A DNA stretch of 64,000 nucleotides from Phormidesmis priestleyi ULC007 (GTDB taxonomy: Bacteria; Cyanobacteriota; Cyanobacteriia; Leptolyngbyales; Leptolyngbyaceae): positions 1-64,000 of the forward strand of contig NZ_MPPI01000017.1 in the NCBI RefSeq assembly GCF_001895925.1. The letters run 5' to 3'. This document shows positions 1-8,961 of this stretch, one piece after another. The position numbers and the translations under genes were made by a program. The notes beneath the pieces are model-generated. The model had not been told where the DNA came from. It made no database searches and was given only the letters and a program-made list of their open reading frames with translations. Numbering within the stretch: the first letter of the stretch is position 1; each line of letters starts with the position of its first letter.

Positions 1-76
1 AAATCCCCCAATTCTGGGGGACTTCAAGCCCAGAATTTAGGTTCAAAGTCCCCCAATTTTGGGGGATTTAGGGGGC
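1..76. repeat. Palindromic MITE-like repeat, copy A (cut by window start)
   Basis: Two arms related to GCCCCCTAAATCCCCCA and its reverse complement surround a short spacer containing TTCAAAGTCCCCC. The first bases of the left arm lie outside the window. The right flank ends with TCGAATTCACGT near 114, as the flank of copy G at 63.7 kb does. The copy is intergenic, just upstream of the XRE-cupin gene. Confidence 0.85.
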
Positions 77-153
77 AGCCCGGATTGGCAACCGTAGCGA
101 AAAGCTTCATCGAATTCACGTCACATTAAGCGAGACGATCGAGATAAATCACT

Positions 154-777
154 ATGACAGAAGCTCCCGCAAAAACTACAGAAGTCTCTTCTAGCAACTC
201 TTTAGAGCGATATTTAGGCAACGCCATTCGAGATCTGCGGCAGAAACATGGGTTGACGATCGCTGAAGTCGCTGAACAGGTGAGCATCTCTCGCGGGATG
301 TTGTCAAAAATCGAAAACGCCCAAACTGCGACTAGTTTAGAGACGATCGGGAAGTTAGCGAGTGCATTAGGCGTGTCTCTCTCGACGCTATTTCGCAACT
401 ACAATATGCCAGCAGGCGGCGCACAGTTGGTTAAACAAGGCGACGGTATGGAGGTGGTGAGACGCGGGACGAAATGCGGACATACCTATCATTTGCTGGC
501 ATACGATCAGGGCCCGACGAAGTTGTTTGAGCCGTTTTTGATCACAATGGATGATGCGTCTGAGGTCTTCCCCACATTTGAGCATCCCGGCATCGAATTT
601 ATCTATCTGCTGCAAGGCAAGCTGGAATATCGCCACGGAATCCACACTTATTTGTTAGAGCCAGGAGATTCTTTGAGCTTTCGGGGTGAAGTTCCTCACG
701 GCCCTGAAAAGCTGATTGAGTTACCGATTCGATTTCTGGCGATTATTCACTATGCGGTGCCAACTGGCGATCGTTAG
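154..777 (+). CDS. XRE-family transcriptional regulator with C-terminal cupin sensor domain
   Basis: A 207-aa protein with two recognisable parts. Residues about 18-80 form a lambda-repressor-like helix-turn-helix, with the core LTIAEVAEQVSISRGMLSKI. Residues about 140-200 form a small cupin barrel, including GIEFIYLLQGKLEY and LEPGDSLSF followed by an H in VPHGP. This architecture is typical of one-component regulators that bind DNA through the HTH and a small ligand or metal through the cupin; ligand and target genes cannot be read from the sequence. It stands alone: a repeat lies upstream and a repeat-rich gap follows. No strong Shine-Dalgarno sequence precedes the ATG, but the HTH begins soon after it and there is no better start. 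The domain call is confident; the physiological role is unknown. Confidence 0.88.
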   Translation: MTEAPAKTTEVSSSNSLERYLGNAIRDLRQKHGLTIAEVAEQVSISRGMLSKIENAQTATSLETIGKLASALGVSLSTLFRNYNMPAGGAQLVKQGDGMEVVRRGTKCGHTYHLLAYDQGPTKLFEPFLITMDDASEVFPTFEHPGIEFIYLLQGKLEYRHGIHTYLLEPGDSLSFRGEVPHGPEKLIELPIRFLAIIHYAVPTGDR

Positions 778-810
778 AATGTGGCGTTGCTGAATAGAGA
801 ATAACCTGGG

Positions 811-878
811 TAGGGGCAATCCCCCCGTGGTTGCCCTCCATATGTCAGGGGTAGGCACGGGGGCACTACCTCTACAAT
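811..878. repeat. Imperfect inverted repeat of the GTAGGGGCAA...TACCTCTAC type
   Basis: The left arm GTAGGGGCAATCCCCCCGTG pairs imperfectly with a right arm containing GGCACGGGGGCACTACCTC. It lies between the XRE-cupin gene and the next repeat. It resembles GC-rich palindromes dispersed in cyanobacterial intergenic DNA. No gene is seen in 778-1260, which holds only repeats. Confidence 0.6.
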
Positions 879-1049
879 CAACCGAAAATTTACAGCAGAA
901 AGTATTTTGGGTGGGACGATCGATGACGACTCTATTGATGAAGAGTGAGAATCGCTAAAATTCAGGTGGATTGTAATTGTAAAAGCAGAGTTTCCGTCTC
1001 AGTCACGCTTGCGTGTGCCGAAGGCATCGCTGCGTTTCAGTCGGCTTGT

Positions 1050-1154
1050 GCCCCCTAAATCCCCCAATTTTGGGGGACTTTGACCCTGAGAAATGGTTTG
1101 AACGCTGACCCTCTTTCTGGCTCAAAGTCCCCCAGAATGGGGGATTTAGGGGGC
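1050..1154. repeat. Palindromic MITE-like repeat, copy B
   Basis: Full two-arm copy. The left end is GCCCCCTAAATCCCCCAAT and the right end CCCCCAGAATGGGGGATTT followed by AGGGGGC. The internal spacer between the two GGGGGACTTTGA / TCAAAGTCCCCC parts is longer than in the other copies. It is intergenic, downstream of the convergent XRE-cupin and NACHT genes. Confidence 0.85.
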
Positions 1155-1202
1155 AAACAATTTCGGCAATGACGGATTGATCAACGCGTGTATGCACGAT
1201 CG

Positions 1203-1234
1203 CTCCTGCGGGAGAGGGCTAGGGTGAGGGCGAG
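1203..1234. repeat. GGGAGAGGGCTAGGGTGAGGG-type repeat fragment
   Basis: GC-skewed motif CTCCTGCGGGAGAGGGCTAG followed by GGTGAGGG. It matches one arm of the larger inverted repeat at 38979-39066. Motifs of this type are widespread in intergenic DNA of filamentous cyanobacteria. It lies just beyond the 3' end of the NACHT gene. Confidence 0.6.
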
Positions 1235-1260
1235 TTCTTCTACACTTCACACCCCAAACT

Positions 1261-3333
1261 TTAGTCTCTCACCGTCACCATGCGGTCTTCAATGTCTGCC
1301 CAAGTTGTAGGCGACACTCGCACGGCGGCTTGTCTGCACCGCACCATCAGCCAACTTGCATAGAAATAGTTATCTAAAGCTTCAGTTTCTGCTTCAGATA
1401 AATCGACTAATTCTAAATTTAGATTGAGGGCGTTGCACCAGGTTTGCAGAACTTTGTTGTGAAAGGCTCGGCAGAATTCGATAGGTTGATTGTTTCTGGA
1501 AATCTTAGTTTTCAGAGCTTCTAGTCGAGCAATCAACACAACAAAGTTTACAGATTTAAAGATTTTTGTTTTTTCAAAGGTGTAAGCGAGGGAGAGGGCG
1601 CGGGAGAGGGACTGGACGAGAACATGGTTGAGGTCGGGGTTGAGGTCAAGGTTGACAGCGAGGGCGATGGGAAAGTCGAGGATGTGGGCAAGGGCATGGG
1701 CGTAAGCGTTAGCGAGGGCGCGATCGGGATCGAGGTCGAGGTGGAGAAAGATCGCTGCCGCCCGTTTAGCCGCAGGTTTATAGTTTCCTGCTGATCCTGC
1801 TGTTGCTTGGTCAGCCCACATGACCAAAGCTTTTAATTTTGGGGTGTTGAGGTAGGTCTGAGCTTTTTTCTCCATCAGCAACAGCAGTTCATCGGCTCCG
1901 CCGCGCATCAGCCCCGCCACCAAAATAAAAACTTCCTTCCAACGGCGATCGGTCAGGTGTTCTGTCACCAGTTTCTCAATCTGTCGCTGGTCATCAATGT
2001 GTTGCGCGGTCAAATATTCTTGCAGCGTCAAATGCGAAAACGAATAAATCCCGTCTGCCCGTTCTACCAAGATGCCGTGCTGCACTTCAATGCTACGCAA
2101 CACTTTTAATCCATCTACGCCCTTCTCATCCGGCAAGATTTCTTTTAACAGTTGCTCAATTTGGTCGGCAATTTCGCGACGGGTCGAGAACAATCGATTT
2201 TGCTGAAAGCTATCATGGGCGATTTCTGCCAGCATCATCTCTTTGCGTTTGGTGTCTAGCCCTTTATAGAGGTCGTCTTGCGGAATGCCCTTCTCGGCTG
2301 CCCATTCTTCGAGCAACACTCGCAGCGCCCGCTCATACAGCGTCGATCGATTCGTGGGAAACTTGCGCGATCGCTCATACAACAAACAAACCAACGTCAG
2401 CAGCAACGGCGTTTGCGTCAGTTCTTTAGCCGCCGTGTGGTCTTTACTATTTAACTTTTTCCAGCAATCCTCAGCGATGTCAGGTTCTCGACGAAACCAG
2501 TTATCAATAAACTGTTTGATCTGAGCATCATCAAAATCTGCCATCGCCACATCGGTAAACAGCCGAAAGTTATGACGGTAAGCCGCAACTCGACACGATG
2601 CAATGTAGCGGTTTTGCTTGTGAGCATCGACAAAGTTTTGAATCTGGCTGATCGCTTCATTCATGCGATCGGTCGCCACTTCATCTAAGCCATCGAGCAA
2701 GACTAAAAGCTTGCCTTGCTGCAAAAGTCTCTGCGTCGATTCTTCGGGCGACGGGAAGCCACAGATCCGAAACTCTTCGGCGATGGTTTTCTCAATGTTG
2801 ATCTCCCCTTTATTAAACACTTTCAGGTCAACAAACACCGGGATATAACCCGGCTGATAAGCTCCTTTGTTTCCTTTCAGCGCTTCTAAACCCATGCGCC
2901 GCAAAAAGGTCGATTTCCCGGCTCCGGGCCCGCCCAACACCATCAAATATTGCTTTGCATTCGCGACCTTTAGCCCTTCTTGCTTGGGGCAATCTTTTCC
3001 CTGAAAGCTGCGACCTTCTGAGAGTCGATAGGTTTCTTCGAGCGCCTCCACCGATTCAAATCGTTGCAAGGCTCGATCGTCTAAAAACTGCACGGCAGCA
3101 TACACACTCTCCAGCGTCACAGGTTCCCGCATCCCCAACACTTTGAGAATGCCGTGACGCTTCTCATAATTCTCGACATATTTCTGAGAGGCTTGAAAGA
3201 CTAGATTTTGGGTTGCTTTGTCTACTGTTCTGCCAAGCATCCCCGCGACTTTACCGCCCCCTTCCCACACTGTTTTGAGAACAATTTTGCCGATTTCTAG
3301 AGCAATTCCGGTAGAAATGGGGTCGAGAGTCAT
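1261..3333 (-). CDS. NACHT-domain NTPase (STAND family), candidate immune sensor
   Basis: A 690-aa protein counted from the ATG at 3333; an in-frame GTG at 3351 would add six residues. The NACHT NTPase has a P-loop GGPGAGKST at about 134-142 and a Walker B segment LLVLLDGLDEV at about 210-220. The arginine-containing QNRYIASCR and the winged-helix region with FSHLTLQEYLTAQHI follow. The first ~110 residues are helical and carry no enzyme motif. The C-terminal third is helical, with a quasi-repetitive stretch rich in AL/DL (DLDPDRALANAYAHALAHIL) encoded by GAGG/GAGGTCG-like DNA. Bacterial NACHT proteins are STAND ATPases, and several defend against phage; whether this one does is inference. 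It is a single gene with no obvious effector partner, flanked by repeats. Family assignment is confident, biological role is not. Confidence 0.88.
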   Translation of the reverse strand: MTLDPISTGIALEIGKIVLKTVWEGGGKVAGMLGRTVDKATQNLVFQASQKYVENYEKRHGILKVLGMREPVTLESVYAAVQFLDDRALQRFESVEALEETYRLSEGRSFQGKDCPKQEGLKVANAKQYLMVLGGPGAGKSTFLRRMGLEALKGNKGAYQPGYIPVFVDLKVFNKGEINIEKTIAEEFRICGFPSPEESTQRLLQQGKLLVLLDGLDEVATDRMNEAISQIQNFVDAHKQNRYIASCRVAAYRHNFRLFTDVAMADFDDAQIKQFIDNWFRREPDIAEDCWKKLNSKDHTAAKELTQTPLLLTLVCLLYERSRKFPTNRSTLYERALRVLLEEWAAEKGIPQDDLYKGLDTKRKEMMLAEIAHDSFQQNRLFSTRREIADQIEQLLKEILPDEKGVDGLKVLRSIEVQHGILVERADGIYSFSHLTLQEYLTAQHIDDQRQIEKLVTEHLTDRRWKEVFILVAGLMRGGADELLLLMEKKAQTYLNTPKLKALVMWADQATAGSAGNYKPAAKRAAAIFLHLDLDPDRALANAYAHALAHILDFPIALAVNLDLNPDLNHVLVQSLSRALSLAYTFEKTKIFKSVNFVVLIARLEALKTKISRNNQPIEFCRAFHNKVLQTWCNALNLNLELVDLSEAETEALDNYFYASWLMVRCRQAAVRVSPTTWADIEDRMVTVRD

Positions 3334-3406
3334 CGCAATATCCAAAAGCACTTAGAGAAGCACCACTAGCCTACTCTAGAGAAAAGGCAAGCGACCAAAT
3401 TAACCC

Positions 3407-3515
3407 GCTTTTCGAGTTCAAAGCTCGATCGTTTGAGTTCCAAGCTCCAAGTTCCGAGGTTAACGCTCGATCGTTCCTATTTTCATCTGCAAGTTCCGAG
3501 ATTAACGCTCGATCG
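3407..3515. repeat. 42-bp tandem repeat, about 2.6 units
   Basis: The unit starts AAGTTCCGAGRTTAACGCTC and continues GATCGT. Copies begin at 3449 and 3491, exactly 42 bp apart, and a diverged copy begins near 3407. Because 42 is a multiple of three, the minus-strand reading frame over it (3371-3628) shows a 14-residue repeat (DRALISEL / DRALTSEL / DRALNSK). That frame also runs into the MITE-like repeat, so I treat it as a by-product of the repeats, not as a confident gene. Confidence 0.75.
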
Positions 3516-3701
3516 TGGATCAAATAACCTGTCAATCTTGTCATCAAATCTCTTGATTCGTCATGGCTGAGATCTTCGCCCCCTAAATCCCCCAGAATGG
3601 GGGATTTAGGGGGCACAAGCCGACTCAAACGGAGCCATCCACGAATTGATATCCACTCTAGTTGAGTCCGAGAAGTTGCACCTTAATAAATCCACGTTCC
3701 T
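3509..3701. repeat. Composite repeat element, compact form (contains copy C at 3578-3614)
   Basis: The flanks are nearly identical to those of the element at 25.6-25.84 kb: CGATCGTGGATCAAATAACC on the left and TTGAGTCCGAGAAGTTGCAC on the right. The centre is reduced to a perfect 37-bp palindrome, 3578-3614: a 17-bp arm GCCCCCTAAATCCCCCA, GAA, then the inverse arm. The two-arm centre of the other copies is missing, as if deleted by recombination between the palindrome halves. No gene is seen in 3629-3924. Confidence 0.8.
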
Positions 3702-3924
3702 CGATCGTTCGAGTTCCAAACCCAACAATTCACGCCTACATCAGCAATGCTCACTCGAAGTCTGTCAAAAGGAAGAAGCCTAACGATTCGCACCCGTAGT
3801 AATCTATTCACCACAATATATGTTAGGGTGACTTTTTTGTTTCTTCAATTCGACTTAGTGATGTGAGAGACTCCTCTCACGATCGCTCCCTAGCTCAACT
3901 TTTCATTTACCAGGCTGGAGACTC

Positions 3925-5346
3925 ATGAGTGGCGAAGAGATTAATCGAAATTCAATTAGTCGTTCTCCGATCGTAGACACAATTCCTCTACACGACTCCA
4001 GTCATCCAGAAAAACCGCGTCCTCCTCGCTGGCGGCGATTTCTAATTCCGGCACTGATTGCGATGGCACTGTTGGGCGGAGTCAGTTGGCTTGTGTTTAG
4101 TCGGATCATTTTGCCGATGATGATGGCGAGTCAGATGAAAACACCCCCGACTCCTGTCCCGCTTTCCAACCCCAAAACCGCCACGATCGCAGACAGTTCT
4201 GACTATGCGGCTAGTTTAGATTCGCGTCAGTCAATCACGCTGCAACCGCGCGTGTCTGGACAGGTGTCTGCCATTTATGTCAAAGCAGGCGATCGCGTCA
4301 CCGCAGGTCAGCCGCTGCTGCAAATTGATGCCGCCGGGCCTCGTGCCCAAGTTGCCAGCCGCGTTGCCGCCGCCCAAAGTGCCAATGCCGATATTGCGTC
4401 GGCTCAGGCAGATGTGATCAACGCAAATGACACGCTGCGATCGCTCGAAGCACAACGTGCCGCCGCCGCCGCCAATGTTCAGTTAAACCAGCAAGAATAT
4501 GCCCGCTATCAAGACCTAACCAACCAAGGAGCCTCTAGCAAACAAATCTTGGATCAGCGATTAAACGCATTGCGAACGGCACAAGCTGCCCTACGACAAG
4601 CCGAAGCGGATGTGCAAGCCCAACGATCGGTGATCAATCGCACTCGAACCATCGTCACGAAAAATGAACGGGCGCTAGAAGAATCACAGGCAAACATTTC
4701 TGAAGGGCAAGCCCAACTGCGAGACTACACTGTGACGGCTCCGTTTACGGGCACGATCGGCGATCTTCCGATCAAAGTGGGCGATGGCGTGAGTCCGACG
4801 ACTCAGTTGATGAATGTCACCCAAAATCAGCGCTTAGAAATTCTGCTTCAGGTGCCCTTAGAACGATCGTCAGATCTGAAAATTGGTCTACCCGTCAAGC
4901 TGTTAGATGACCAAAATCGAGAAGTGCAGACAGGGCGAATTTCGTTTGTTGCGCCCAATGTCGATGCGACTTCTCAATCGGTGCAGGCGAAAGCTACCTT
5001 TGACAATCCGGGCAGTTTGCGCGCCTCGCAGTTTGTGCGCGCCAGAGTTATTTGGTCAAAAAGTCCGGGCGTGTTAGTGCCGACCTCAGCAATTTCTCGA
5101 CTCGGCGGCAGAGATTTTCTGTTCGTTGCCGCTCCCTTTAAAGAATCAAAATGTGAGGCTCCTACCGTGCCAGGAGCTGCGATCGAGCCAGACCAATTGG
5201 TTGCCGCCCAAAAACCCATCAAGTTAGGCAAAATTGTCGGCAATGATCAAGAAGTCTTAGAAGGAATCAGCTCCAACGATCGCATCGTGACAGCAGGCAT
5301 TCTGCAACTGCAAAACTGTGCCCCGATCGCAGCCGCACCACAGTAA
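3925..5346 (+). CDS. RND efflux periplasmic adaptor (membrane fusion protein)
   Basis: A 473-aa HlyD/AcrA-type adaptor that would link an inner-membrane RND pump to an outer-membrane channel. There is a Pro/Arg-rich cytoplasmic N-terminus, a single membrane segment at about 39-61 (RRFLIPALIAMALLGGVSWL), a lipoyl-like half-motif (QPRVSGQVSAIYVKAGDRV), a long coiled coil rich in Ala/Gln (about 145-260), the second lipoyl half (DYTVTAPFTGTIGDL), and beta-barrel and membrane-proximal domains. Two cysteines near the C-terminus (KCEAP, QNCAP) could pair in the periplasm. The start is supported by CTGGAG eight bases upstream. It lies 55 bp before the pump gene, with which it presumably forms an operon. 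No outer-membrane TolC gene or local repressor is present. The substrate is unknown. Confidence 0.92.
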   Translation: MSGEEINRNSISRSPIVDTIPLHDSSHPEKPRPPRWRRFLIPALIAMALLGGVSWLVFSRIILPMMMASQMKTPPTPVPLSNPKTATIADSSDYAASLDSRQSITLQPRVSGQVSAIYVKAGDRVTAGQPLLQIDAAGPRAQVASRVAAAQSANADIASAQADVINANDTLRSLEAQRAAAAANVQLNQQEYARYQDLTNQGASSKQILDQRLNALRTAQAALRQAEADVQAQRSVINRTRTIVTKNERALEESQANISEGQAQLRDYTVTAPFTGTIGDLPIKVGDGVSPTTQLMNVTQNQRLEILLQVPLERSSDLKIGLPVKLLDDQNREVQTGRISFVAPNVDATSQSVQAKATFDNPGSLRASQFVRARVIWSKSPGVLVPTSAISRLGGRDFLFVAAPFKESKCEAPTVPGAAIEPDQLVAAQKPIKLGKIVGNDQEVLEGISSNDRIVTAGILQLQNCAPIAAAPQ

Positions 5347-5401
5347 AATCTGAATTCGTATTTGACCAGAATCTCGCGCCCTTCACCCCCTACGATTCTG
5401 T

Positions 5402-8400
5402 ATGATTCTGTCGATCTCTAATTTCTTTATTCAACGTCCCGTGTTTGCGACCGTGTGTTCGATCGTGATCACGCTGTTGGGAATTGCCTGCATTCCGACC
5501 TTACCGATCGCTCAATATCCCGACATTGCGCCGCCTCAAGTCACCGTTACCTCAAACTATGTGGGCGCAAATGCTGAAGTGGTGGAATCAACCGTCACTA
5601 ACATCCTAGAGCGGGAATTGAACGGCATTAATGGGGTGAAATACATCAAGTCCACGAGTGCCAGCACCGGAACTAGCAATATCAATTTAACGTTTGACCT
5701 GGGACGCGATCAAGATCTGGCAGCCGTCGATGTGCAAAACCGCGTTTCAACCGTGCAGTCACGCTTACCGGGTCCTGTGACCCAAACGGGTGTGCAGGTT
5801 GAGAAAGCTAACAACAACTTTTTGCTGGCGATCGGGCTATATTCCGATCGTGACGAAAAAGCCGGAAAAGATCTCTACGATGACATCTATCTCAGCAACT
5901 ACGCCGACCTTTATATTGCCGATGCGGTGAAGCGCGTTAAAGGCGTGGGCGGTGTGCAGATTTTTGGCGAACGCAAATATGCGATGCGGCTTTGGCTCGA
6001 CCCCGAACGATTGGCGAGTCGATCGCTCACGCCTCAAGAAGTTGTCACGGCACTTCAAGAGCAAAATATTCAGGTCGGAGCCGGACAAATCGGACAGCCT
6101 CCTGCTCAGTCTGGACAGCAATATCAATATGCGGTCACGGCTCAAGGGCGACTCAAAGACGCTGAAGAATTTAGCAATCTCGTGATCAAAACCGTCAATA
6201 ATGGAACATTAGTCAGACTAAAAGATGTGGGTCGGGCTGAGTTGGGCGCAGAAAATTACGGTTCGGTTTTGCGATTCACTCCTGACGATCGCGTCACTCA
6301 CCGGGGCGTTGGCATTGGCATTAACCAGCAGTTTGGCAGCAATGCCCTCGACGTTGCCAAAGCTATTAAAGAAGAGATTCGGCTGCTCTCTGGGAGCTTT
6401 CCGCCAGGGATGCGCTACGCGATCGCTTTCGACACCACCACGTTTATCGAAGCGGGAACCAGAGAAGTGATCACCTCGCTGATCTTGTCGATCGCGCTTG
6501 TAATCGGCGTGATCTTCTTGTTTTTGCAGAACTGGAGATCGGCGCTGATTGCCTCGATCGCAATTCCAGTTGCGCTAATCGGCACCTTTATTTTCGTCAA
6601 ACTGCTCGGTTTCTCGATTAACACCCTGACACTGTTCGGATTAACCTTAGCAACGGGTTTGGTCGTCGATGACGCGATCGTGATTGTTGAAGATATTACT
6701 CGCCGTATTCAAGACGAAGGACTGCGACCGATTGAAGCCGCGATCGCCTCAATGAATACACTTTTTAGTGCGGTCGTTGCAACATCGGTTGTGTTGGTGA
6801 CGGTGTTTGTTCCCGTAGCGTTTTTTCCGGGCACAACGGGGCAGCTTTATCGACAGTTTGCATTAACGATCGCATTCTCAATCACGATTTCGACTTTTAA
6901 TGCAATTACGTTTACTCCGATGTTGTCTGCGCTGTTGCTGAGGCGAGGGCAGGCTCCTAATAACTGGTTCTTTAATCGCATTAACTGGGCGATCGACCAC
7001 ACACGGGAGAGCTACGGGCGCTCAGTCGGCAGTGTAATTCGGCGCAAAGGACTGATCGTATCGGTCTTCGCACTCGCGTTAGTGCTCACTTATTTTGTCT
7101 ATAATTTTGTCCCCAAAGCGTTCATTCCCGATGAAGATCAGGGCGTGTTTATCACCGTTGTTCAGGCACCTGAAGGCGTGTCGCTCGACTACACCGAACG
7201 CGTGTTAGAAAAAGCTGAGGCAATTCTCAAACAGCAGCCAGAAATCTCAAATATCTTTGCAGTCGGCGGCTTTAGCTTTAGCGGAGCAACGCCAAACAAC
7301 GGTCTCATTTTCTCCACCCTCAAGCCGTGGGAAGAAAGAACCGGAGCCAACCAATCCTTAAAAGCGATCATCGGCGGATTCTTCCCCCAACCCTCTGGCT
7401 TATTTCCCAAAATGGCATCGATTCAGGAGGCGGTTGTCTTGCCGTTTAATCTGCCTGCCATCCCTGGGATCGGCAGCTTTGGCGGATTTGAATTTCACCT
7501 GCAAGATCGCACAGGGTTTGGCTTTGCCGCTCTAGGTGAAACCCTCGGCAAATTTCTCGGTCGAGCCACTACTTATCCATCGGCTCAAAGTCCTGCACTC
7601 ACCGGACTGCGACCTAACTTTAACGCCAACACCCCTCAAATCTCAGTTGAGGTCGATCGGGTGCGGGCAAACCAACTGCAAGTATCTCTGCAAGACATTT
7701 TCAGCACGTTGCAAATCTTCTTAGGATCGACTTACGTTAATGACTTTAACCAGTTCGATCGCGCTTATCGAGTTTATGTGCAAGCCGATAGCCAATTTCG
7801 GTCAAATCCTGATGACATTAAACGGCTCTATGTCCGCACTGCCGCCACAAACGGGGCACAAACTGGGCAAATGATTCCACTAAGTAATTTGGTGAAGATT
7901 ACTCAAATCAACGGCCCTTCAATTATCAATCACTACAATCTGTTTCGATCGGTCGAAATTAACGGAGCCGCCGCTCCCGGCTCAAGCTCTGGTCAAGCCA
8001 TCACCGCGATGCAAACGATCGCCCAAGAAACCCTACCCAAAGGCTTTGGCTACGAGTGGTCAGGACTCTCACTCGAAGAACTTCAGTCAGGCGGTGCCGC
8101 AATCTTCATCTTCGCCTTGGGAATCATCTTCGTCTTTCTGACCCTGGCAGCCCAATATGAAAGCTTTATTGATCCTCTGATCATCATGCTCACCGTGCCT
8201 CTGGCAATTTTGGGCGCACTGGCAGCCGTGCTTCTACGCGGCACCGCCAACGATGTCTACACTCAAATCGGATTTATTATGCTAATCGGCATGGCAAGTA
8301 AAAACGCGATTCTGATTGTGGAATTTGCCAACCAACAGCGAGAACATGGGGAAACGATCGCCCGATCGGTGACCGAAGCCTGTCGAGAACGGTTGCGCCC

Positions 8401-8719
8401 CATCTTAATGACCGCGATCGCAACTGTGGTCGGCGCAGTTCCCCTCGTGTTAGCCACAGGGCCCGGAGCGGCAGCACGACAATCACTAGGAACCGCGATC
8501 GTGGGGGGAATGTGTGTCGCCACCGTTCTCAGTTTATTTGTCGTCCCAGTTCTCTATGTTGTCATCAAGTCAGCAGAAGGTCGCTTTCGCAAATCGCCCC
8601 CGCCGTCTCCTACCGTTGTAACCGTTGATGGCTCATTAGATGGTCATGATGGCAGTCAGCGATCGAGAGAAACCGCAGTTGGGCGATCGTCCTCCGATAA
8701 AACCCCTTCTGGTCATTAA
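5402..8719 (+). CDS. RND multidrug efflux pump, HAE1 (AcrB-like) family
   Basis: A 1105-aa inner-membrane proton-driven transporter, somewhat longer than E. coli AcrB (1049 aa) because of a hydrophilic tail. The N-terminus ISNFFIQRPVFATVCSIVI is diagnostic. The proton-relay aspartate pair is present in TM4 (TGLVVDDAIVIVED), as is the TM10 lysine (GMASKNAILIVEF). Periplasmic porter and docking domains lie between the two halves. The last ~50 residues are a Ser/Pro/Gly-rich cytoplasmic extension of low complexity. It follows the adaptor gene, and the pair forms a two-gene efflux operon. HAE1 pumps export hydrophobic or amphiphilic compounds; the natural substrate cannot be inferred. A long hairpin follows the stop codon. 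Confidence 0.94.
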   Translation: MILSISNFFIQRPVFATVCSIVITLLGIACIPTLPIAQYPDIAPPQVTVTSNYVGANAEVVESTVTNILERELNGINGVKYIKSTSASTGTSNINLTFDLGRDQDLAAVDVQNRVSTVQSRLPGPVTQTGVQVEKANNNFLLAIGLYSDRDEKAGKDLYDDIYLSNYADLYIADAVKRVKGVGGVQIFGERKYAMRLWLDPERLASRSLTPQEVVTALQEQNIQVGAGQIGQPPAQSGQQYQYAVTAQGRLKDAEEFSNLVIKTVNNGTLVRLKDVGRAELGAENYGSVLRFTPDDRVTHRGVGIGINQQFGSNALDVAKAIKEEIRLLSGSFPPGMRYAIAFDTTTFIEAGTREVITSLILSIALVIGVIFLFLQNWRSALIASIAIPVALIGTFIFVKLLGFSINTLTLFGLTLATGLVVDDAIVIVEDITRRIQDEGLRPIEAAIASMNTLFSAVVATSVVLVTVFVPVAFFPGTTGQLYRQFALTIAFSITISTFNAITFTPMLSALLLRRGQAPNNWFFNRINWAIDHTRESYGRSVGSVIRRKGLIVSVFALALVLTYFVYNFVPKAFIPDEDQGVFITVVQAPEGVSLDYTERVLEKAEAILKQQPEISNIFAVGGFSFSGATPNNGLIFSTLKPWEERTGANQSLKAIIGGFFPQPSGLFPKMASIQEAVVLPFNLPAIPGIGSFGGFEFHLQDRTGFGFAALGETLGKFLGRATTYPSAQSPALTGLRPNFNANTPQISVEVDRVRANQLQVSLQDIFSTLQIFLGSTYVNDFNQFDRAYRVYVQADSQFRSNPDDIKRLYVRTAATNGAQTGQMIPLSNLVKITQINGPSIINHYNLFRSVEINGAAAPGSSSGQAITAMQTIAQETLPKGFGYEWSGLSLEELQSGGAAIFIFALGIIFVFLTLAAQYESFIDPLIIMLTVPLAILGALAAVLLRGTANDVYTQIGFIMLIGMASKNAILIVEFANQQREHGETIARSVTEACRERLRPILMTAIATVVGAVPLVLATGPGAAARQSLGTAIVGGMCVATVLSLFVVPVLYVVIKSAEGRFRKSPPPSPTVVTVDGSLDGHDGSQRSRETAVGRSSSDKTPSGH

Positions 8720-8731
8720 TCACTTCACCCG

Positions 8732-8771
8732 ATGCAGTAGAGGCGTTCTCAGTGGAACGTCTCTACTGCAT
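8732..8771. repeat. 17-bp stem hairpin, possible terminator or dispersed palindrome
   Basis: ATGCAGTAGAGGCGTTC and GAACGTCTCTACTGCAT form a 17-bp stem with one G-T pair around a 6-nt loop (TCAGTG), 12 bp after the efflux pump stop. It is followed by TTATG, not by a long T-run. It may terminate transcription, but the GTAGAGACGTTCC motif is also typical of cyanobacterial dispersed palindromes. Confidence 0.65.
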
Positions 8772-8961
8772 TTATGAGAGCGTGAAGATATATCACTTCA
8801 AAAATTAAGAACGCTACGGTAGAAAAATCCTCTACTAGCAAAAGAAGATCGAGATCACCACCGATCGATCTCTCACTGATATACTGTTTGAGGCGATTTA
8901 AGATTCCTCCTTCAGCCTGTCCTTGATTGTGCTCACCGATTTCTGCTGGATAATTGAATTG

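Noticed and set aside
3371-3628. 85-codon minus-strand frame with 14-residue repeats
   Set aside because: It is made of the 42-bp tandem repeat and the compact MITE-like element. The frame is preserved by the repeat length, so it is not kept as a gene, only as a curiosity.
8720-8961. Possible aromatic-amino-acid attenuator before the DAHP synthase
   Set aside because: The only hairpin belongs to the repeat just after the efflux pump, and no leader peptide rich in aromatic codons was found.
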